Shown piece after piece: positions 17,001-27,416 of a stretch of DNA of 64,000 nt. The position numbers and the translations under genes are program-made. Origin of the DNA: Polynucleobacter sp. TUM22923 (lineage in GTDB: Bacteria; Pseudomonadota; Gammaproteobacteria; Burkholderiales; Burkholderiaceae). Within the stretch, counting starts at the first letter, position 1. Every line of letters begins with the position of its first letter. The stretch covers positions 1,612,001 to 1,676,000 of the forward strand of contig NZ_AP027274.1 of the NCBI RefSeq assembly GCF_030295705.1, given 5' to 3'. The notes beneath the pieces were generated by a model. The model did no database searches, was not told where the DNA came from, and saw nothing but the letters and a program-made list of their open reading frames with translations.

Positions 17001-18017
17001 ATGAAGATCGGCCAACACCTTCTTGCAAATAGACTTTTTGTCGCTCCAATGGCGGGGGTCACTGACCGCCCATTTCGGCAGCTATGCAAAAAGCTGGGTG
17101 CCGGCTATGCCGTATCAGAAATGATTGCGTCTAATGCCCTACTCTGGAAAAGTGAAAAAACCCAGCGTCGCGCTAATCATGAGGGAGAGTTCAATCCCAT
17201 TGCCGTCCAAATTGCTGGCGCGGATCCGCAAATGATGGCTGCTGCAGCTCAACTCAATAGAGACAATGGCGCACAAATTATTGACATTAATATGGGCTGC
17301 CCCGCTAAAAAAGTATGCAATGTAGCTGCCGGCTCTGCCCTACTCAGAGATGAGCCTTTGGTACAGCAAATTCTGGAAGCGGTGGTCCAAGCCGTTGGTG
17401 TAGGACCTGATGCCATTCCGGTGACTTTAAAAATTCGCACTGGCTGGGATCGTGAAAATAAGAATGCCATCGCCGTAGCACAGCTTGCTGAAAAAGCAGG
17501 CATCTCGATGCTCACGGTTCATGGTCGCACCAGAGCGGATCTCTATCATGGCGAAGCAGAATATGAAACGATTACAGCAGTAAAGAATAGCGTCGCTATT
17601 CCGGTTGTGGCGAATGGTGATATCACCACCCCTGAAAAAGCAGCCTTAGTTTTACAAGCGACCGGTGCTGATGCCATCATGATTGGCCGTGCCGCTCAGG
17701 GTCGCCCTTGGATTTTCCGTGAGATTGATTATTTTTTGAAAACAGGTGGCAAGCTACCTACACCGCAAATTAATGAAATTCAGGAGATTATGAATAGTCA
17801 TTTGATTGACCATTATGAGTTCTATGGTGAATATGTTGGGCTGCGTACTGCACGGAAACATATTGGTTGGTATTGCAAGGGCTTACGAGATTCGCATGCC
17901 TTTCGACAGAGAATGAATACGGCTGACGATTGCAAAACGCAATTGCAAATGGTCAATGATTTCTTTAATGAGATGAAGTCCCATTCAGATCGATTGCTTT
18001 TTTTAGAGGCCGCTTAA
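17001..18017 (+). CDS. dusB: tRNA-dihydrouridine synthase B
   Basis: This 338-residue FMN enzyme reduces uridine to dihydrouridine in the tRNA D-loop. The signature APMAGVTDRPFR is near the N-terminus. The catalytic-cysteine motif INMGCPAKKVCN is near residue 100, and FMN-binding segments KIRTGW and NGDITTPEKA are present. The neighbour fis supports DusB rather than DusA or DusC, since dusB-fis is a conserved proteobacterial pair. The ATG has no visible SD. An 81-nt gap separates it from fis. Confidence 0.95.
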   Translation: MKIGQHLLANRLFVAPMAGVTDRPFRQLCKKLGAGYAVSEMIASNALLWKSEKTQRRANHEGEFNPIAVQIAGADPQMMAAAAQLNRDNGAQIIDINMGCPAKKVCNVAAGSALLRDEPLVQQILEAVVQAVGVGPDAIPVTLKIRTGWDRENKNAIAVAQLAEKAGISMLTVHGRTRADLYHGEAEYETITAVKNSVAIPVVANGDITTPEKAALVLQATGADAIMIGRAAQGRPWIFREIDYFLKTGGKLPTPQINEIQEIMNSHLIDHYEFYGEYVGLRTARKHIGWYCKGLRDSHAFRQRMNTADDCKTQLQMVNDFFNEMKSHSDRLLFLEAA

Positions 18018-18098
18018 CTCACTTTTTTATGTTCTTCATTTTCGCTGCACCTGATATTTTAATTTAGCGCTAAAACACTACTTATCCATTACCTGCCC

Positions 18099-18338
18099 AT
18101 GACTACCAAGCATCCCATAACTGAATGTATCGAGACTCAGCTGCAACAATACCTTGATGACCTCAAAGGCACGCCACCCTCAGACCTCTATCAAATGGTG
18201 TTGGCAGTTGTAGAAAAGCCGATGCTCGAATTAGTCATGCAGCATGCTAAACAAAATCAGTCCTTAGCGGCGCAGTATTTAGGCATCAATCGCAATACAC
18301 TTCATAAGAAACTTGCTGAGCATCAGCTGCTCAAGTAA
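18099..18338 (+). CDS. fis: Fis-family nucleoid and transcription factor
   Basis: This small 79-residue protein carries the C-terminal Fis helix-turn-helix, [19 protein letters not shown]. It is preceded by a helical dimerisation segment ([19 protein letters not shown]). It is shorter than the 98-residue E. coli protein because most of the N-terminal beta-hairpin arm is missing, as is common in betaproteobacteria. That arm makes the contacts that activate the Hin/Gin recombinases in enterics. Position after dusB supports the name. purH follows after 44 nt. Confidence 0.92.
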   Translation: MTTKHPITECIETQLQQYLDDLKGTPPSDLYQMVLAVVEKPMLELVMQHAKQNQSLAAQYLGINRNTLHKKLAEHQLLK

Positions 18339-18382
18339 TTACCTCTTTCACATTTTTTATTCACCCAATACCCTCGCCCAAT

Positions 18383-19963
18383 ATGATCCGTACAGCCCTA
18401 CTTTCCGTCTCCGATAAAAATGGCATTGTGCCCTTTGCCAAAGCTCTTCATGAGCAAGGCATCAAGCTTATCTCTACAGGTGGAACGGCAAAGCTGTTAG
18501 CTGAAAATCATTTGCCCGTTGTCGAAGTATCTTCCTTAACCAAGTTTCCTGAGATGCTAGATGGTCGCGTCAAAACACTGCACCCGATGGTACATGGGGG
18601 ATTATTAGCCCGCAGAGACCTGCCCGAGCATATGGCTGCACTTCAAGAGCATGGAATTGATACGATTGATCTGTTGGTGATTAACCTCTATCCATTTAAT
18701 GAGACGATTGCCCGTGAAGACTGCTCATTTGAAGATGCAGTGGAGAATATTGATATTGGTGGCCCAGCAATGTTGCGTGCTGCCGCAAAAAATCATCAAG
18801 ATGTCACGGTGCTCATTTCGCCTGAAGACTATGAGCCTGTCTTAGCAGAAATGAAAGCCAATCAGAATGAAGTCTCCTATAAGACTAATCTGCGTCTTGC
18901 TAAAAAAGTATTTGCGCACACTGCCCAATATGATGGCGCTATTGCTAACTACTTAAGCGCATTGGGCGATGATCTAGATCACAAAGCACGCTCAGCATAT
19001 CCAGCTGTTCTGCACCTCGCTTTTGAGAAGGTCCAGGAAATGCGCTATGGTGAGAACCCCCACCAATCCGCAGCCTTCTATAAAGATATTCAGGCGGTAG
19101 AAGGTGCCTTAGCAAACTATCATCAACTGCAAGGTAAGGAGCTCTCCTACAACAATATTGCAGATGCAGACTCCGCTTGGGAATGCGTTAAGAGTTTCTC
19201 AAATCAGGCTGGAGGTACTGCAGCCTGCGTCATCATTAAACATGCAAATCCTTGTGGTGTTGCCGTTGGTGATCATGCCTTGGAAGCCTATCAAAAAGCA
19301 TTCAAAACGGATCCAAGTTCGGCCTTTGGTGGAATCATTGCCCTTAATGTTCCCTGTGATGGCTTAGCAGCCGAAACTATTTCCAAGCAATTTGTTGAAG
19401 TGTTGATTGCGCCAAGCTTTACAGACGAAGCTAAAGTCATTTTTGCCGCCAAACAAAATGTCCGCTTATTAGAAATTCCGCTGGGCGTTGGATTTAATGG
19501 TTTTGATTTCAAAAGGGTTGGAGGTGGCTTACTCATTCAATCCCCGGATGCTAAAAATGTACTGCAAAGTGAAATGCGGGTTGTTAGCAAAAGATTGCCT
19601 ACCCCGAGTGAAATGCATGACATGATGTTTGCCTGGCGTGTCGCCAAATTTGTGAAATCGAATGCGATTGTGTATTGCGCTAACGGGATGACTCTGGGGG
19701 TCGGTGCCGGCCAAATGAGTCGGGTGGACTCTGCCCGTATGGCTAGCATCAAAGCAGAGAATGCCGGTCTGAGTCTTAAAGGCTCAGCCGTTGCAAGTGA
19801 TGCCTTCTTCCCCTTCCGAGATGGTCTAGACGTGGTTGTGAACGCCGGCGCAAGCTGCGCCATTCAACCAGGTGGCAGCATGCGTGATGATGAAATCATT
19901 GCCGCTGCAAACGAACATGGTATTGCGATGATCTTTACGGGCATCCGTCACTTCCGTCACTAA
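18383..19963 (+). CDS. purH: Bifunctional AICAR transformylase / IMP cyclohydrolase
   Basis: PurH (526 aa) catalyses the last two steps of de novo IMP synthesis. The N-terminal MGS-like cyclohydrolase domain ([24 protein letters not shown]) covers about residues 1-195. The C-terminal transformylase domain contains KHANPCGVA with its catalytic histidine, and the closing segment [23 protein letters not shown] in broken form. The ATG lacks an SD and lies 44 nt after fis. ruvC follows after 30 nt, suggesting one dusB-fis-purH-ruvCAB unit. Confidence 0.97.
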   Translation: MIRTALLSVSDKNGIVPFAKALHEQGIKLISTGGTAKLLAENHLPVVEVSSLTKFPEMLDGRVKTLHPMVHGGLLARRDLPEHMAALQEHGIDTIDLLVINLYPFNETIAREDCSFEDAVENIDIGGPAMLRAAAKNHQDVTVLISPEDYEPVLAEMKANQNEVSYKTNLRLAKKVFAHTAQYDGAIANYLSALGDDLDHKARSAYPAVLHLAFEKVQEMRYGENPHQSAAFYKDIQAVEGALANYHQLQGKELSYNNIADADSAWECVKSFSNQAGGTAACVIIKHANPCGVAVGDHALEAYQKAFKTDPSSAFGGIIALNVPCDGLAAETISKQFVEVLIAPSFTDEAKVIFAAKQNVRLLEIPLGVGFNGFDFKRVGGGLLIQSPDAKNVLQSEMRVVSKRLPTPSEMHDMMFAWRVAKFVKSNAIVYCANGMTLGVGAGQMSRVDSARMASIKAENAGLSLKGSAVASDAFFPFRDGLDVVVNAGASCAIQPGGSMRDDEIIAAANEHGIAMIFTGIRHFRH

Positions 19964-19993
19964 GTTATCAACGAGAAAAGTTAAATTAATAGC

Positions 19994-20512
19994 ATGCGCT
20001 GGATAGGAATTGACCCGGGTCTTCGTATCACTGGTTTTGGTGTCATTGACGTCGATGGGCAAAAACTGACTTATGTCGCCTCTGGGACGATCGAAAGTGG
20101 TGACCCTGCTCAAGGTTTGCCAGAAAGATTGGGCATCTTGTATGCTGGCATTAAAGAGGTTTTAGAAACTTACCATCCAGAAGCTGCTGCAATTGAAGAG
20201 GTCTTTCTGAACGTCAATCCTCGCTCTACCTTAATGCTTGGGCAGGCTAGAGGGGCCGTGATTGCCGCCCTCGTCTCTGAAAAACTCTCCGTTGCTGAAT
20301 ACAGCGCTCTTCGAGTCAAGCAATCTATTGTTGGGACTGGGCGTGCAGCCAAGCCGCAAGTCCAGGAGATGGTTAAACGTCTTCTGAGATTGAGTCGTGC
20401 TCCGGGAACGGATGCTTCTGATGCTTTAGGTGTAGCGATCTGCGCAGCCCATCATGCTCAAATTCCGAAAGCCATTAGCGCTGCATTAGCGCCTAAGAAA
20501 CGCAGCAAGTAA
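19994..20512 (+). CDS. ruvC: Holliday junction resolvase RuvC
   Basis: This 172-residue endonuclease resolves Holliday junctions symmetrically as a dimer, in complex with RuvAB. The RNase H-like fold shows its acidic catalytic residues in [12 protein letters not shown] (Asp7), IEEVF (Glu68 region), and [15 protein letters not shown] near the C-terminus. An SD-like GAGAAAAG precedes the start. I see no LexA-type box in the 30-nt gap, so SOS control, if any, would come from further upstream. Confidence 0.96.
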   Translation: MRWIGIDPGLRITGFGVIDVDGQKLTYVASGTIESGDPAQGLPERLGILYAGIKEVLETYHPEAAAIEEVFLNVNPRSTLMLGQARGAVIAALVSEKLSVAEYSALRVKQSIVGTGRAAKPQVQEMVKRLLRLSRAPGTDASDALGVAICAAHHAQIPKAISAALAPKKRSK

Positions 20513-20539
20513 TCTCATCACAGGTTAATATCTCATAAT

Positions 20540-21121
20540 ATGATCGGTCGCATCCAAGGCATTCTTGTCTCTATTCACCCACCTCGCCTACTAGTAGATT
20601 GTCAGGGAGTTGGATATGAGATTGACGTACCCATGAGCACTCTGTACCAGCTCCCAGAGGTCAATCAAAAAATTACCTTACTAACGCACTTCCAAGTTCG
20701 CGAAGATGCTCAGCAGCTCTTTGGTTTTGCAACAGAAACAGAGCGCGCTGCTTTTAGGGCTTTAATCAAAATCAGTGGTGTTGGTTCTCGTACCGCTTTA
20801 GCGGTGCTATCTGGCATGAGCGTCGATGAGCTAGCTCAGGCAATTGCCATGCAAGAAGCGGGCCGCTTGACCCAAGTACCTGGTATCGGTAAAAAGACTG
20901 CCGAACGTCTTTGCTTGGAGCTAAAAGGAAAACTGATCGCAGGGCTGGAAGTGATCCCCGGAAAACCAAATGTCATTGAAGCTAGCAGTGAAATACTGCA
21001 AGCACTTCTTGCATTGGGATACTCTGAGAAAGAGGCGCATCTAGCCCTCAAACATATCCCTGCTGATAGCTCAGTCTCGGATGGCATCCGAATGGGTTTA
21101 AAGCACCTCTCTAAGTCTTAA
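20540..21121 (+). CDS. ruvA: Holliday junction DNA helicase subunit RuvA
   Basis: RuvA (193 aa) forms the tetramer that holds the four-way junction and loads RuvB. An N-terminal OB-fold ([20 protein letters not shown]) and a tandem helix-hairpin-helix region ([34 protein letters not shown]) are visible. The C-terminal RuvB-binding domain follows. It lies 27 nt after ruvC and 20 nt before ruvB, as expected for a ruvCAB cluster. Confidence 0.97.
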   Translation: MIGRIQGILVSIHPPRLLVDCQGVGYEIDVPMSTLYQLPEVNQKITLLTHFQVREDAQQLFGFATETERAAFRALIKISGVGSRTALAVLSGMSVDELAQAIAMQEAGRLTQVPGIGKKTAERLCLELKGKLIAGLEVIPGKPNVIEASSEILQALLALGYSEKEAHLALKHIPADSSVSDGIRMGLKHLSKS

Positions 21122-21141
21122 ATAAGCACTACACTTGTGAC

Positions 21142-22215
21142 ATGGCAATACATACCGAAGACTTGAGCGCTATTCCTGAAGACTTACCAGAATCTACTTC
21201 AGATCGACTGGTGAGTGGGGCTGTTGGTAATTCAGAGGCTATCTTCGAGAGAGCCTTACGCCCAAAACAGTTAGATGAATACGTTGGTCAAACTAAGGCG
21301 CGAGCCCAATTAGAAATTTTTATTGCTGCTACCAGAGCAAGGGAAGAAGCGCTAGATCACGTCCTTCTCTTTGGGCCTCCCGGCCTAGGCAAAACCACCC
21401 TGGCACACATCATTGCGCGAGAATTAGGGGTGAATTTACGCCAAACTAGTGGACCCGTCTTAGATAGACCCGGTGATCTTGCAGCCCTACTCACTAATCT
21501 TGAAACTAATGACGTCCTTTTTATTGATGAAATTCATCGTCTTTCTCCAGTAGTAGAAGAGATTCTGTACCCAGCCCTAGAGGACTACAGTCTTGACATC
21601 ATGATCGGTGAAGGCCCTGCTGCACGTAGCGTGAAGATTGATCTGAAACCCTTCACCTTAATTGGTGCAACAACGCGCGCAGGCATGCTAACCAACCCGT
21701 TACGTGATCGTTTTGGCATTGTCGCTAGGCTTGAGTTCTATACCACCGAAGAACTCACCAAAATTATTAATCGCTCTGCCAATTTACTGAAAGCCAAGAT
21801 CGATCCCGCTGGTTCTGTTGAGATTGCTAAACGCGCTCGTGGTACTCCTCGCATTGCCAATCGCTTGCTGCGTCGCGTACGAGACTATGCAGAGGTCAAA
21901 GGCACTGGTGTTATCACCAAAGATATAGCCGATGCCGCACTCAAGATGTTAGATGTTGATCCTAGTGGATTTGATGTAATGGACCGAAAGTTACTCGAGG
22001 CTATCTTGCATAAATTCGATGGCGGCCCAGTTGGCATTGATAACTTAGCTGCTGCTATTGGTGAAGAGCGCGACACTATTGAAGATGTTCTAGAGCCCTA
22101 CTTAATTCAGCAGGGATATTTGCAGCGTACCTCGCGCGGACGAGTAGCCACTCGCCAAGCCTACGCCCATTTTGGACTGACGCCACCCATCGGATCCATT
22201 GGCTCAGAAGGCTAG
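21142..22215 (+). CDS. ruvB: Holliday junction branch-migration ATPase RuvB
   Basis: This 357-residue AAA+ motor drives branch migration with RuvA. Walker A is GPPGLGKTT near residue 79 and Walker B is LFIDEIHRL near residue 130. Sensor 1 is GATTRAG and the arginine finger region is LRDRFGIV. A winged-helix C-terminal domain ([12 protein letters not shown]) completes it. The start lacks an SD. It ends the plus-strand run and converges on tyrS after 32 nt with no clear terminator. Confidence 0.98.
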   Translation: MAIHTEDLSAIPEDLPESTSDRLVSGAVGNSEAIFERALRPKQLDEYVGQTKARAQLEIFIAATRAREEALDHVLLFGPPGLGKTTLAHIIARELGVNLRQTSGPVLDRPGDLAALLTNLETNDVLFIDEIHRLSPVVEEILYPALEDYSLDIMIGEGPAARSVKIDLKPFTLIGATTRAGMLTNPLRDRFGIVARLEFYTTEELTKIINRSANLLKAKIDPAGSVEIAKRARGTPRIANRLLRRVRDYAEVKGTGVITKDIADAALKMLDVDPSGFDVMDRKLLEAILHKFDGGPVGIDNLAAAIGEERDTIEDVLEPYLIQQGYLQRTSRGRVATRQAYAHFGLTPPIGSIGSEG

Positions 22216-22247
22216 AGGCCTAAATATCCAGCTTATCGCTGTAGACT

Positions 22248-23480
22248 TTATTTCAGCGTTACCTTAGCAAAGCGGCGTTTTCCTACCTGTAGCAAGTAAA
22301 CTCCTGCCGCCAGCTTCATGGCTTTGTCGCTGACAGTCGCACCATCGATCTTCACACCATTTTGCTCAAGATTGCGATTGGCCTCAGAGGTAGATGGTGC
22401 TAATCCAGCGGCTCTAAGCAGATTTGCAACACCCATTGGCGCGCCTTCTAGACTTACTTCCGGAACATCATCTGGAATACCACCCTTAGCTCGATGATTA
22501 AAATCTTCTAGCGCTTTTTCTGCAGCAGCTGGTGAATGAAAGCGACTAACGATCTCTTGACCAAGCAATACTTTGCAATCGCGTGGATTACGACCGGCAG
22601 CTATCTCTTGTTTCATGAGATCAATTTCTGCCAAGGGGCGGAAAGAAAGTAATGTGAAGTAATCCCACATCAGATCATCTGAAATACTCATGAGTTTGCC
22701 AAACATCTCGCTTGCAGGCTCGCTGATGCCGATGTAATTGCCTTTAGACTTACTCATTTTCTCAACGCCATCCAACCCTACCAACAAAGGCATTGTCAAA
22801 ATACATTGGGGTTCTTGGCCATACTCACGTTGAAGCTCGCGGCCTACTAAGAGGTTAAATTTCTGATCAGTGCCACCAAGCTCAAGATCGCTCTTTAAGG
22901 CTACGGAGTCATAACCCTGCATGAGTGGATACAAAAACTCATGTACTGAGATCGGTACTCCGCTTCGATAGCGCTTTGTAAAATCATCCCGCTCTAGCAT
23001 TTGAGCCACCGTATATTTTGCTGCCAACTGAATCATGCCGCGCGCGCCCAAGGGGTCGCACCACTCACTGTTGTAGCGTACTTCTGTTTTAGCGGGATCA
23101 AGAACCATGCTTGCCTGACGATAGTAAGTCTGCGCATTGACAGCAATTGCTTCTGCAGTCAAAGGTGGCCTAGTGGCATTGCGACCAGACGGATCACCAA
23201 TCATGCTGGTGAAATCCCCAATCAAGAAAATCACGGTATGACCTAAATCTTGAAGCTGACGAAGCTTATTGAGAACAACCGTATGCCCAAGATGAATATC
23301 GGGTGCCGTTGGATCTAAGCCTAACTTAATCCGCAAAGGTACGCCTGTAGCCTGGCTTTTTGCCAGCTTCTTAATCCAGTCAGCCTCAACCAGCAGCTCA
23401 TCAGAGCCCCGCTTAGTGACTTCAAGGGCTTCAAAAACTGCAGGAGTTAGTGGATATTGTTGTTCTGGTTTACCCGTCAT
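22248..23480 (-). CDS. tyrS: Tyrosyl-tRNA synthetase
   Basis: This 410-residue class I synthetase has the HIGH-type motif [10 protein letters not shown] and the KMSKS loop ([12 protein letters not shown]). A C-terminal S4-like RNA-binding domain ([20 protein letters not shown]) follows. The exact KMSKS sequence and the length put it with the TyrZ-like branch of TyrRS rather than the E. coli TyrS branch, where the motif diverges. The gene is divergent from anmK across an 89-nt gap. Confidence 0.96.
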   Translation of the reverse strand: MTGKPEQQYPLTPAVFEALEVTKRGSDELLVEADWIKKLAKSQATGVPLRIKLGLDPTAPDIHLGHTVVLNKLRQLQDLGHTVIFLIGDFTSMIGDPSGRNATRPPLTAEAIAVNAQTYYRQASMVLDPAKTEVRYNSEWCDPLGARGMIQLAAKYTVAQMLERDDFTKRYRSGVPISVHEFLYPLMQGYDSVALKSDLELGGTDQKFNLLVGRELQREYGQEPQCILTMPLLVGLDGVEKMSKSKGNYIGISEPASEMFGKLMSISDDLMWDYFTLLSFRPLAEIDLMKQEIAAGRNPRDCKVLLGQEIVSRFHSPAAAEKALEDFNHRAKGGIPDDVPEVSLEGAPMGVANLLRAAGLAPSTSEANRNLEQNGVKIDGATVSDKAMKLAAGVYLLQVGKRRFAKVTLK

Positions 23481-23569
23481 GCGTTATCGATTCACCGAGT
23501 CGGTTAAATTAGTATTTATATTGCTAAAGCATAATTGTCGCATTCCTGAGAACAAAGCTCTGATACCGT

Positions 23570-24700
23570 ATGAATAAGCTCCGCTCCCTCTTCATTGGAC
23601 TCATGTCTGGCACTAGCCTAGACGGGATTGATGCCGTGCTTGCAGAGCTAGGTTCCGATGGAGAAACCACCCTGATCGGGTCAGTGAGCGCCCCATTCAC
23701 CCCAGAATTACGCAAAGCCCTCTTCGACCTTCAAAGCCCGGGCCCAAACGAGATCCACCGTGAAAACCAAGCAGCTAATGCCCTGGCAATCAGTTATGCC
23801 CAAACCGTTCAACTATTACTCGCTCAGTCTGAGCTGACCCCCTCCGATATCAAGGCTATTGGTGCTCATGGTCAAACTATTCGTCATCAAGCAGATTTAC
23901 CTCATCAGCTAGCCTATACCCATCAGACCCTCAATGCAGCCCTTCTAGCAGAATTAACGGAGATTGAAGTGATCGCTGACTTTAGAAGTCGTGACTTGGC
24001 TGCAGGGGGGCATGGGGCACCGCTAGTGCCTGCTTTTCATCAACAGCAATTTGGCTCAGGTCAAAATATTGCCGTCCTTAATTTAGGCGGCATTGCTAAT
24101 CTCACACTGCTACCCATCAATGGAGAGGTCACCGGTTTTGATTGTGGCCCGGGAAATATGTTGATGGATGCCTGGATCTCAGATCAGCAAGGGCACGCAT
24201 TTGATCGAAATGGATTATGGGCATCACAAGGTCAAGTCCATCCAACATTACTGAACAAGATGCTGTCAGATGCATTTTTTACTAAAGCCCCACCAAAGAG
24301 TACTGGGCGAGATGACTTTCATTTGACATGGCTGCAACAACAAATCGGTGCTGACAATATTCATGCCGAGGATGTTCAAGCTAGCCTTTTGCATTTAACA
24401 GTTCACTCAGCTTTACAAGCCTTAAAGTGCTATGCACCCCAAACCCAAAAGCTGATTATTTGCGGGGGTGGTGCACGTAATGGAATCATGCTGGAGGTTT
24501 TTAAAACCTACGCTGCAGCATTATTTAAAGATGAGCTCAAGATTGTGACCAGTGATGCACTAGGGGTTGATCCGCAGCTGGTAGAGGCCCTTGCTTTCGC
24601 TTGGTTGGCATGGGCTCACAAAGAAAAACGGCCAGCAAATTTGCCGGCCGTAACGGGTGCGAAGGGTCCTAGAATTTTAGGCGCTTGCTACCCAGCTTAA
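23570..24700 (+). CDS. anmK: Anhydro-N-acetylmuramic acid kinase
   Basis: AnmK (376 aa) hydrolyses the 1,6-anhydro ring of anhMurNAc and phosphorylates it to MurNAc-6-phosphate, during recycling of cell-wall fragments. The N-terminal nucleotide-binding signature GLMSGTSLDGIDAVLAEL is diagnostic, with GAHGQTIRH and DCGPGNMLMDAW further on. Length is typical. It supplies MurNAc sugars that amgK and murU, elsewhere in this window, could reuse after dephosphorylation. An imperfect 22-nt dyad sits near its 3' end (24629-24650) inside the coding region. Confidence 0.96.
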   Translation: MNKLRSLFIGLMSGTSLDGIDAVLAELGSDGETTLIGSVSAPFTPELRKALFDLQSPGPNEIHRENQAANALAISYAQTVQLLLAQSELTPSDIKAIGAHGQTIRHQADLPHQLAYTHQTLNAALLAELTEIEVIADFRSRDLAAGGHGAPLVPAFHQQQFGSGQNIAVLNLGGIANLTLLPINGEVTGFDCGPGNMLMDAWISDQQGHAFDRNGLWASQGQVHPTLLNKMLSDAFFTKAPPKSTGRDDFHLTWLQQQIGADNIHAEDVQASLLHLTVHSALQALKCYAPQTQKLIICGGGARNGIMLEVFKTYAAALFKDELKIVTSDALGVDPQLVEALAFAWLAWAHKEKRPANLPAVTGAKGPRILGACYPA

Positions 24701-24731
24701 GTAAATGTAAGACTTTTCTTTAGTTGATTCT

Positions 24732-25118
24732 TTAAGCGGAGAAAGAAGAGCCACAACCGCAAGAAGAACTTGCATTTGGATTCTTAATCACAAACTGTGA
24801 TCCATTGATATCTTCTTTGTAGTCAATCTCAGCACCAACCAAATATTGGAAGCTCATTGAATCAACCAATAAAGTAACGCCGTTCTTTTCAAAGAGGGTG
24901 TCGTCTTCGTTTACAGCATCATCAAATGTGAAGCCATATTGAAATCCTGAGCAACCGCCTCCCTGAACAAAGACGCGCAGTTTGAGTTCTGGGTTGCCCT
25001 CTTCAGCAATCAAATCTGCAACCTTAGCTGCAGCACTATCGGTAAATACCAATGGTGTTGGTGGTTCAGCAAAATCTTGAACCGCTGTGCTTGTTTCTTG
25101 AGTAGCTAATTGGGTCAT
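24732..25118 (-). CDS. erpA: Iron-sulfur cluster insertion protein ErpA
   Basis: This 128-residue A-type carrier hands Fe-S clusters to client enzymes, in E. coli notably IspG and IspH. Three conserved cysteines are present, one in [11 protein letters not shown] and two in the C-terminal [10 protein letters not shown]. The N-terminus is about 15-20 residues longer than E. coli ErpA. A good SD (AGGAG) precedes the ATG. The gene stands alone, convergent with anmK. The 80 nt to argC contains a short AGGCC dyad but no T-tract terminator in the right direction. Confidence 0.92.
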   Translation of the reverse strand: MTQLATQETSTAVQDFAEPPTPLVFTDSAAAKVADLIAEEGNPELKLRVFVQGGGCSGFQYGFTFDDAVNEDDTLFEKNGVTLLVDSMSFQYLVGAEIDYKEDINGSQFVIKNPNASSSCGCGSSFSA

Positions 25119-25198
25119 GGTTTACTCCTAATTCAAATGACAATATTTTATTTTAGGCCTTTAATGGCCTGCGTGCCAAAAGGTCTTTATCCCATCAA

Positions 25199-26257
25199 CT
25201 AGGGCGATACAGCAATTTGAGTCAATCCAGTCGTCTCAGGCAGACCAAACATCAAGTTTAAGCACTGAACGCCCTGACCCGAGGCCCCTTTGACCAGATT
25301 GTCCTCAACCACCAAAATAACCAGGGTATCGCCGTTTCCAGGACGGTGGATGGCGACTCTTAATCCGTTACTTCCCCGTACAGAACGTGTTTCTGGATGG
25401 CTGCCTGCAGGCATAACATCCACAAAAGGCTCATCTTTATAGAAATTCTCATACAACTCTTGATAATCCACACCCATACCTGCCTCAGTTAAGCGGGTAT
25501 AGATGGTCGAATGAATGCCGCGCACCATCGGCGTAAGGTGTGGCACAAATGTCAGGCCAATCTGATCATGGCCTGCAATTGCCTTTAATCCTTGAACAAT
25601 TTCAGGGAGATGGCGATGGCCTTTAACGCTGTAAGCTTTAAAGTTATCACTCGCTTCTGAAAGCAGGGTTCCGATCTCGGCCTTGCGTCCAGCGCCTGAC
25701 GTCCCAGATTTTGAATCAGAAATAATGTGCGTGCCATCAATCAACTGCTTTCCACCGGTGGACTTTTGGGACAGTAACGGTGCCAAACCGAGTTGTACAG
25801 AAGTAGGGTAGCAACCAGCCAAACCTACCACTCGGGCTTTTTTAATAGCCTCCCGATTGATTTCCGGTAAGCCATAAACTGCTTCGGCCAAAATCTCTGG
25901 GCAACTATGCTCCATGCCATACCACTGAGCAAATTCTTTCACATCCTGCAAACGAAAATCCGCAGCAAGATCCAAAACCTTAACCCCCGCAGCTAAGAGT
26001 TCTTTTGCTTGCGCCATCGCAACTCCGTGGGGGGTAGCAAAAAACACTGCATCACATTCCGTTAGCTTTGCATCATCGGGGGTAGAAAATTTCAGATCAA
26101 TACGGCCCCGTAAAGATGGAAATAGATCTGCTACTGGTAAGCCAGCTTCTGTGCGTGAGGTAATCGCCGTAATCTGCACCTCAGGATGCTGCGCCAAAAG
26201 ACGCAAGAGCTCGACGCCGGTATATCCCGTGCCACCTACAATGCCAACCTTAATCAT
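25199..26257 (-). CDS. argC: N-acetyl-gamma-glutamyl-phosphate reductase
   Basis: ArgC reduces N-acetylglutamyl phosphate in arginine synthesis. The start at 26257 gives the family N-terminus [20 protein letters not shown] with its Rossmann motif. The longer frame to 26299 adds 14 residues that do not fit. The catalytic cysteine lies in [20 protein letters not shown] strong SD, GGAGAAAA (26260-26267), precedes this ATG and supports it. That SD is fully complementary to UUUUCUCC in the candidate small RNA at 27388-27493. The protein is 352 aa, of the type 1 family. Confidence 0.95.
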   Translation of the reverse strand: MIKVGIVGGTGYTGVELLRLLAQHPEVQITAITSRTEAGLPVADLFPSLRGRIDLKFSTPDDAKLTECDAVFFATPHGVAMAQAKELLAAGVKVLDLAADFRLQDVKEFAQWYGMEHSCPEILAEAVYGLPEINREAIKKARVVGLAGCYPTSVQLGLAPLLSQKSTGGKQLIDGTHIISDSKSGTSGAGRKAEIGTLLSEASDNFKAYSVKGHRHLPEIVQGLKAIAGHDQIGLTFVPHLTPMVRGIHSTIYTRLTEAGMGVDYQELYENFYKDEPFVDVMPAGSHPETRSVRGSNGLRVAIHRPGNGDTLVILVVEDNLVKGASGQGVQCLNLMFGLPETTGLTQIAVSP

Positions 26258-26336
26258 GCTTTTCTCCGAAATGCAAAGCGAACGCAATACTGTAATCACG
26301 CCACAGAATGAATACTACCCAATCTCACCATTGTAG

Positions 26337-26366
26337 AAACAAAAAGGGCCGCTTGCGCGACCCTTT
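26337..26366 (-). terminator. Rho-independent terminator after rpsI
   Basis: On the minus strand an AAAGGG/CCCTTT stem with an inner GCG/CGC, one mismatch and a TTGC-type tetraloop runs into TTTTTGTTT. It lies 27 nt past the rpsI stop and before argC, so it should end the rplM-rpsI transcript and isolate argC. Confidence 0.8.
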
Positions 26367-26392
26367 CATCAAACTTTAGCGACTGAAAGAAA

Positions 26393-26794
26393 TTAGCGCT
26401 TACTGAACTGCTTACGACGACGCGCGCCGTGCAGACCAACTTTTTTACGCTCAACTTCACGAGCATCGCGAGTAACCAAACCTGCTTTAGACAGGGCTGG
26501 CTTCAAGGTATTGTCGTAGTCGATTAATGCACGAGTCACACCGTGACGCACTGCACCAGCTTGACCAGTTTCACCACCACCACTAACGTTCACTTTAATA
26601 TCAAAGGTTGTTAGGTGTGCCGTGAGAGCCAAAGGCTGACGAGCAATCATGCGAGATGTTTCACGAGCAAAGTAAGCGTCGATGGGCTTACCGTTAACGA
26701 TAATGTCACCTTTGCCAGTTTTCATGAATACGCGTGCCACAGAACTCTTGCGACGACCCGTACCGTAATTCCAATTTCCGTAATTAATAGCCAT
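26393..26794 (-). CDS. rpsI: 30S ribosomal protein S9
   Basis: S9 (133 aa) has the standard start [20 protein letters not shown]. Its C-terminal tail, [11 protein letters not shown], reaches the P-site tRNA in the ribosome. A strong SD (AAGGA) precedes the ATG. It follows rplM after 9 nt, the universal L13-S9 pair. Confidence 0.99.
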   Translation of the reverse strand: MAINYGNWNYGTGRRKSSVARVFMKTGKGDIIVNGKPIDAYFARETSRMIARQPLALTAHLTTFDIKVNVSGGGETGQAGAVRHGVTRALIDYDNTLKPALSKAGLVTRDAREVERKKVGLHGARRRKQFSKR

Positions 26795-26803
26795 TTGGTT
26801 TCC

Positions 26804-27232
26804 TTAGATCTCTAACGCTTTTGGCTGTTGAGCCGCATGCGGATGACTGGCGTCGCCATAGACTTTCAATTTCTTGATCATGGCATAGCCTAATGGGCCT
26901 TTTGGCAACATACCCTTCACAGCCTTCTCTAAGGCGCGACCTGGAAAACGGTCTTGCATTTTGTCGAAGTTAGTCGAGCTAATACCGCCTGGGTATCCAC
27001 TGTGACGGTAATAAATTTTGTTCAAGCCTTTTGTGCCTGTGACACGCAGCTTAGAAGAGTTGATGACAACAATAAAGTCGCCGGTATCAACGTGTGGGGT
27101 GTATTCAGGTTTATGCTTGCCGCGTAGACGGAGTGCCACTTCACTGGCGACACGACCGAGGACTTTGTCCGTAGCGTCAATCACGAACCATTCATGCACT
27201 ACCTCATGGGATTTTGCAGAAAAAGTTTTCAT
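26804..27232 (-). CDS. rplM: 50S ribosomal protein L13
   Basis: L13 (142 aa) is intact. It begins [19 protein letters not shown] and contains the conserved [14 protein letters not shown] and [11 protein letters not shown] segments. The mRNA leader upstream is about 140 nt if the TATAAT at 27378-27383 is its promoter. The ATG is preceded by a modest AAGAAA rather than a strong SD. Confidence 0.99.
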   Translation of the reverse strand: MKTFSAKSHEVVHEWFVIDATDKVLGRVASEVALRLRGKHKPEYTPHVDTGDFIVVINSSKLRVTGTKGLNKIYYRHSGYPGGISSTNFDKMQDRFPGRALEKAVKGMLPKGPLGYAMIKKLKVYGDASHPHAAQQPKALEI

Positions 27233-27377
27233 GATTTCTTAAATTGTTATAGTCAAAAAATACTCCAATTAAGCTACTTCTACCTTGGCCCTGCTTATAT
27301 TTGCAAGCTCGCAGATTCGTTAACTTCATCGGTACAACAATCGCCATTGACTAGATGGCAACTCAGTAAAGCCTTAA

Positions 27378-27383
27378 ATTATA
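27378..27383 (-). promoter_or_regulatory. Possible -10 box for rplM-rpsI
   Basis: A perfect TATAAT on the minus strand lies just past the T-tract of the small-RNA terminator. It would give an rplM leader of about 140 nt. No good -35 is visible at 16-18 bp spacing, because that stretch falls in the terminator stem, so the assignment is tentative. Confidence 0.3.
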
Positions 27384-27387
27384 ACCC

Positions 27388-27416
27388 AAAAAAAACCCAG
27401 GAACGAGTCCTGGGTT
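27388..27416 (-). terminator. Rho-independent terminator of the candidate small RNA
   Basis: A perfect 9-bp stem (AACCCAGGA/TCCTGGGTT, 27394-27402 with 27408-27416) with a 5-nt loop is followed on the minus strand by an unbroken run of T (8 As on the plus strand, 27388-27395). It cannot serve rplM, which lies downstream, so it must end a transcript that begins within the gap. Confidence 0.88.

Noticed and set aside
24629..24650. Dyad CGGCCAGCAAA/TTTGCCGGCCG near the anmK 3' end
   Set aside because: It lies inside the coding region, has one mismatch and no T-run. There is no evidence for termination or regulation.
25145..25175. AGGCC/GGCCT dyad between erpA and argC as a terminator
   Set aside because: The stem is only 5 bp, and the T-rich side precedes it in the plus direction. 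On the minus strand, where termination would matter, the downstream side is A-rich.
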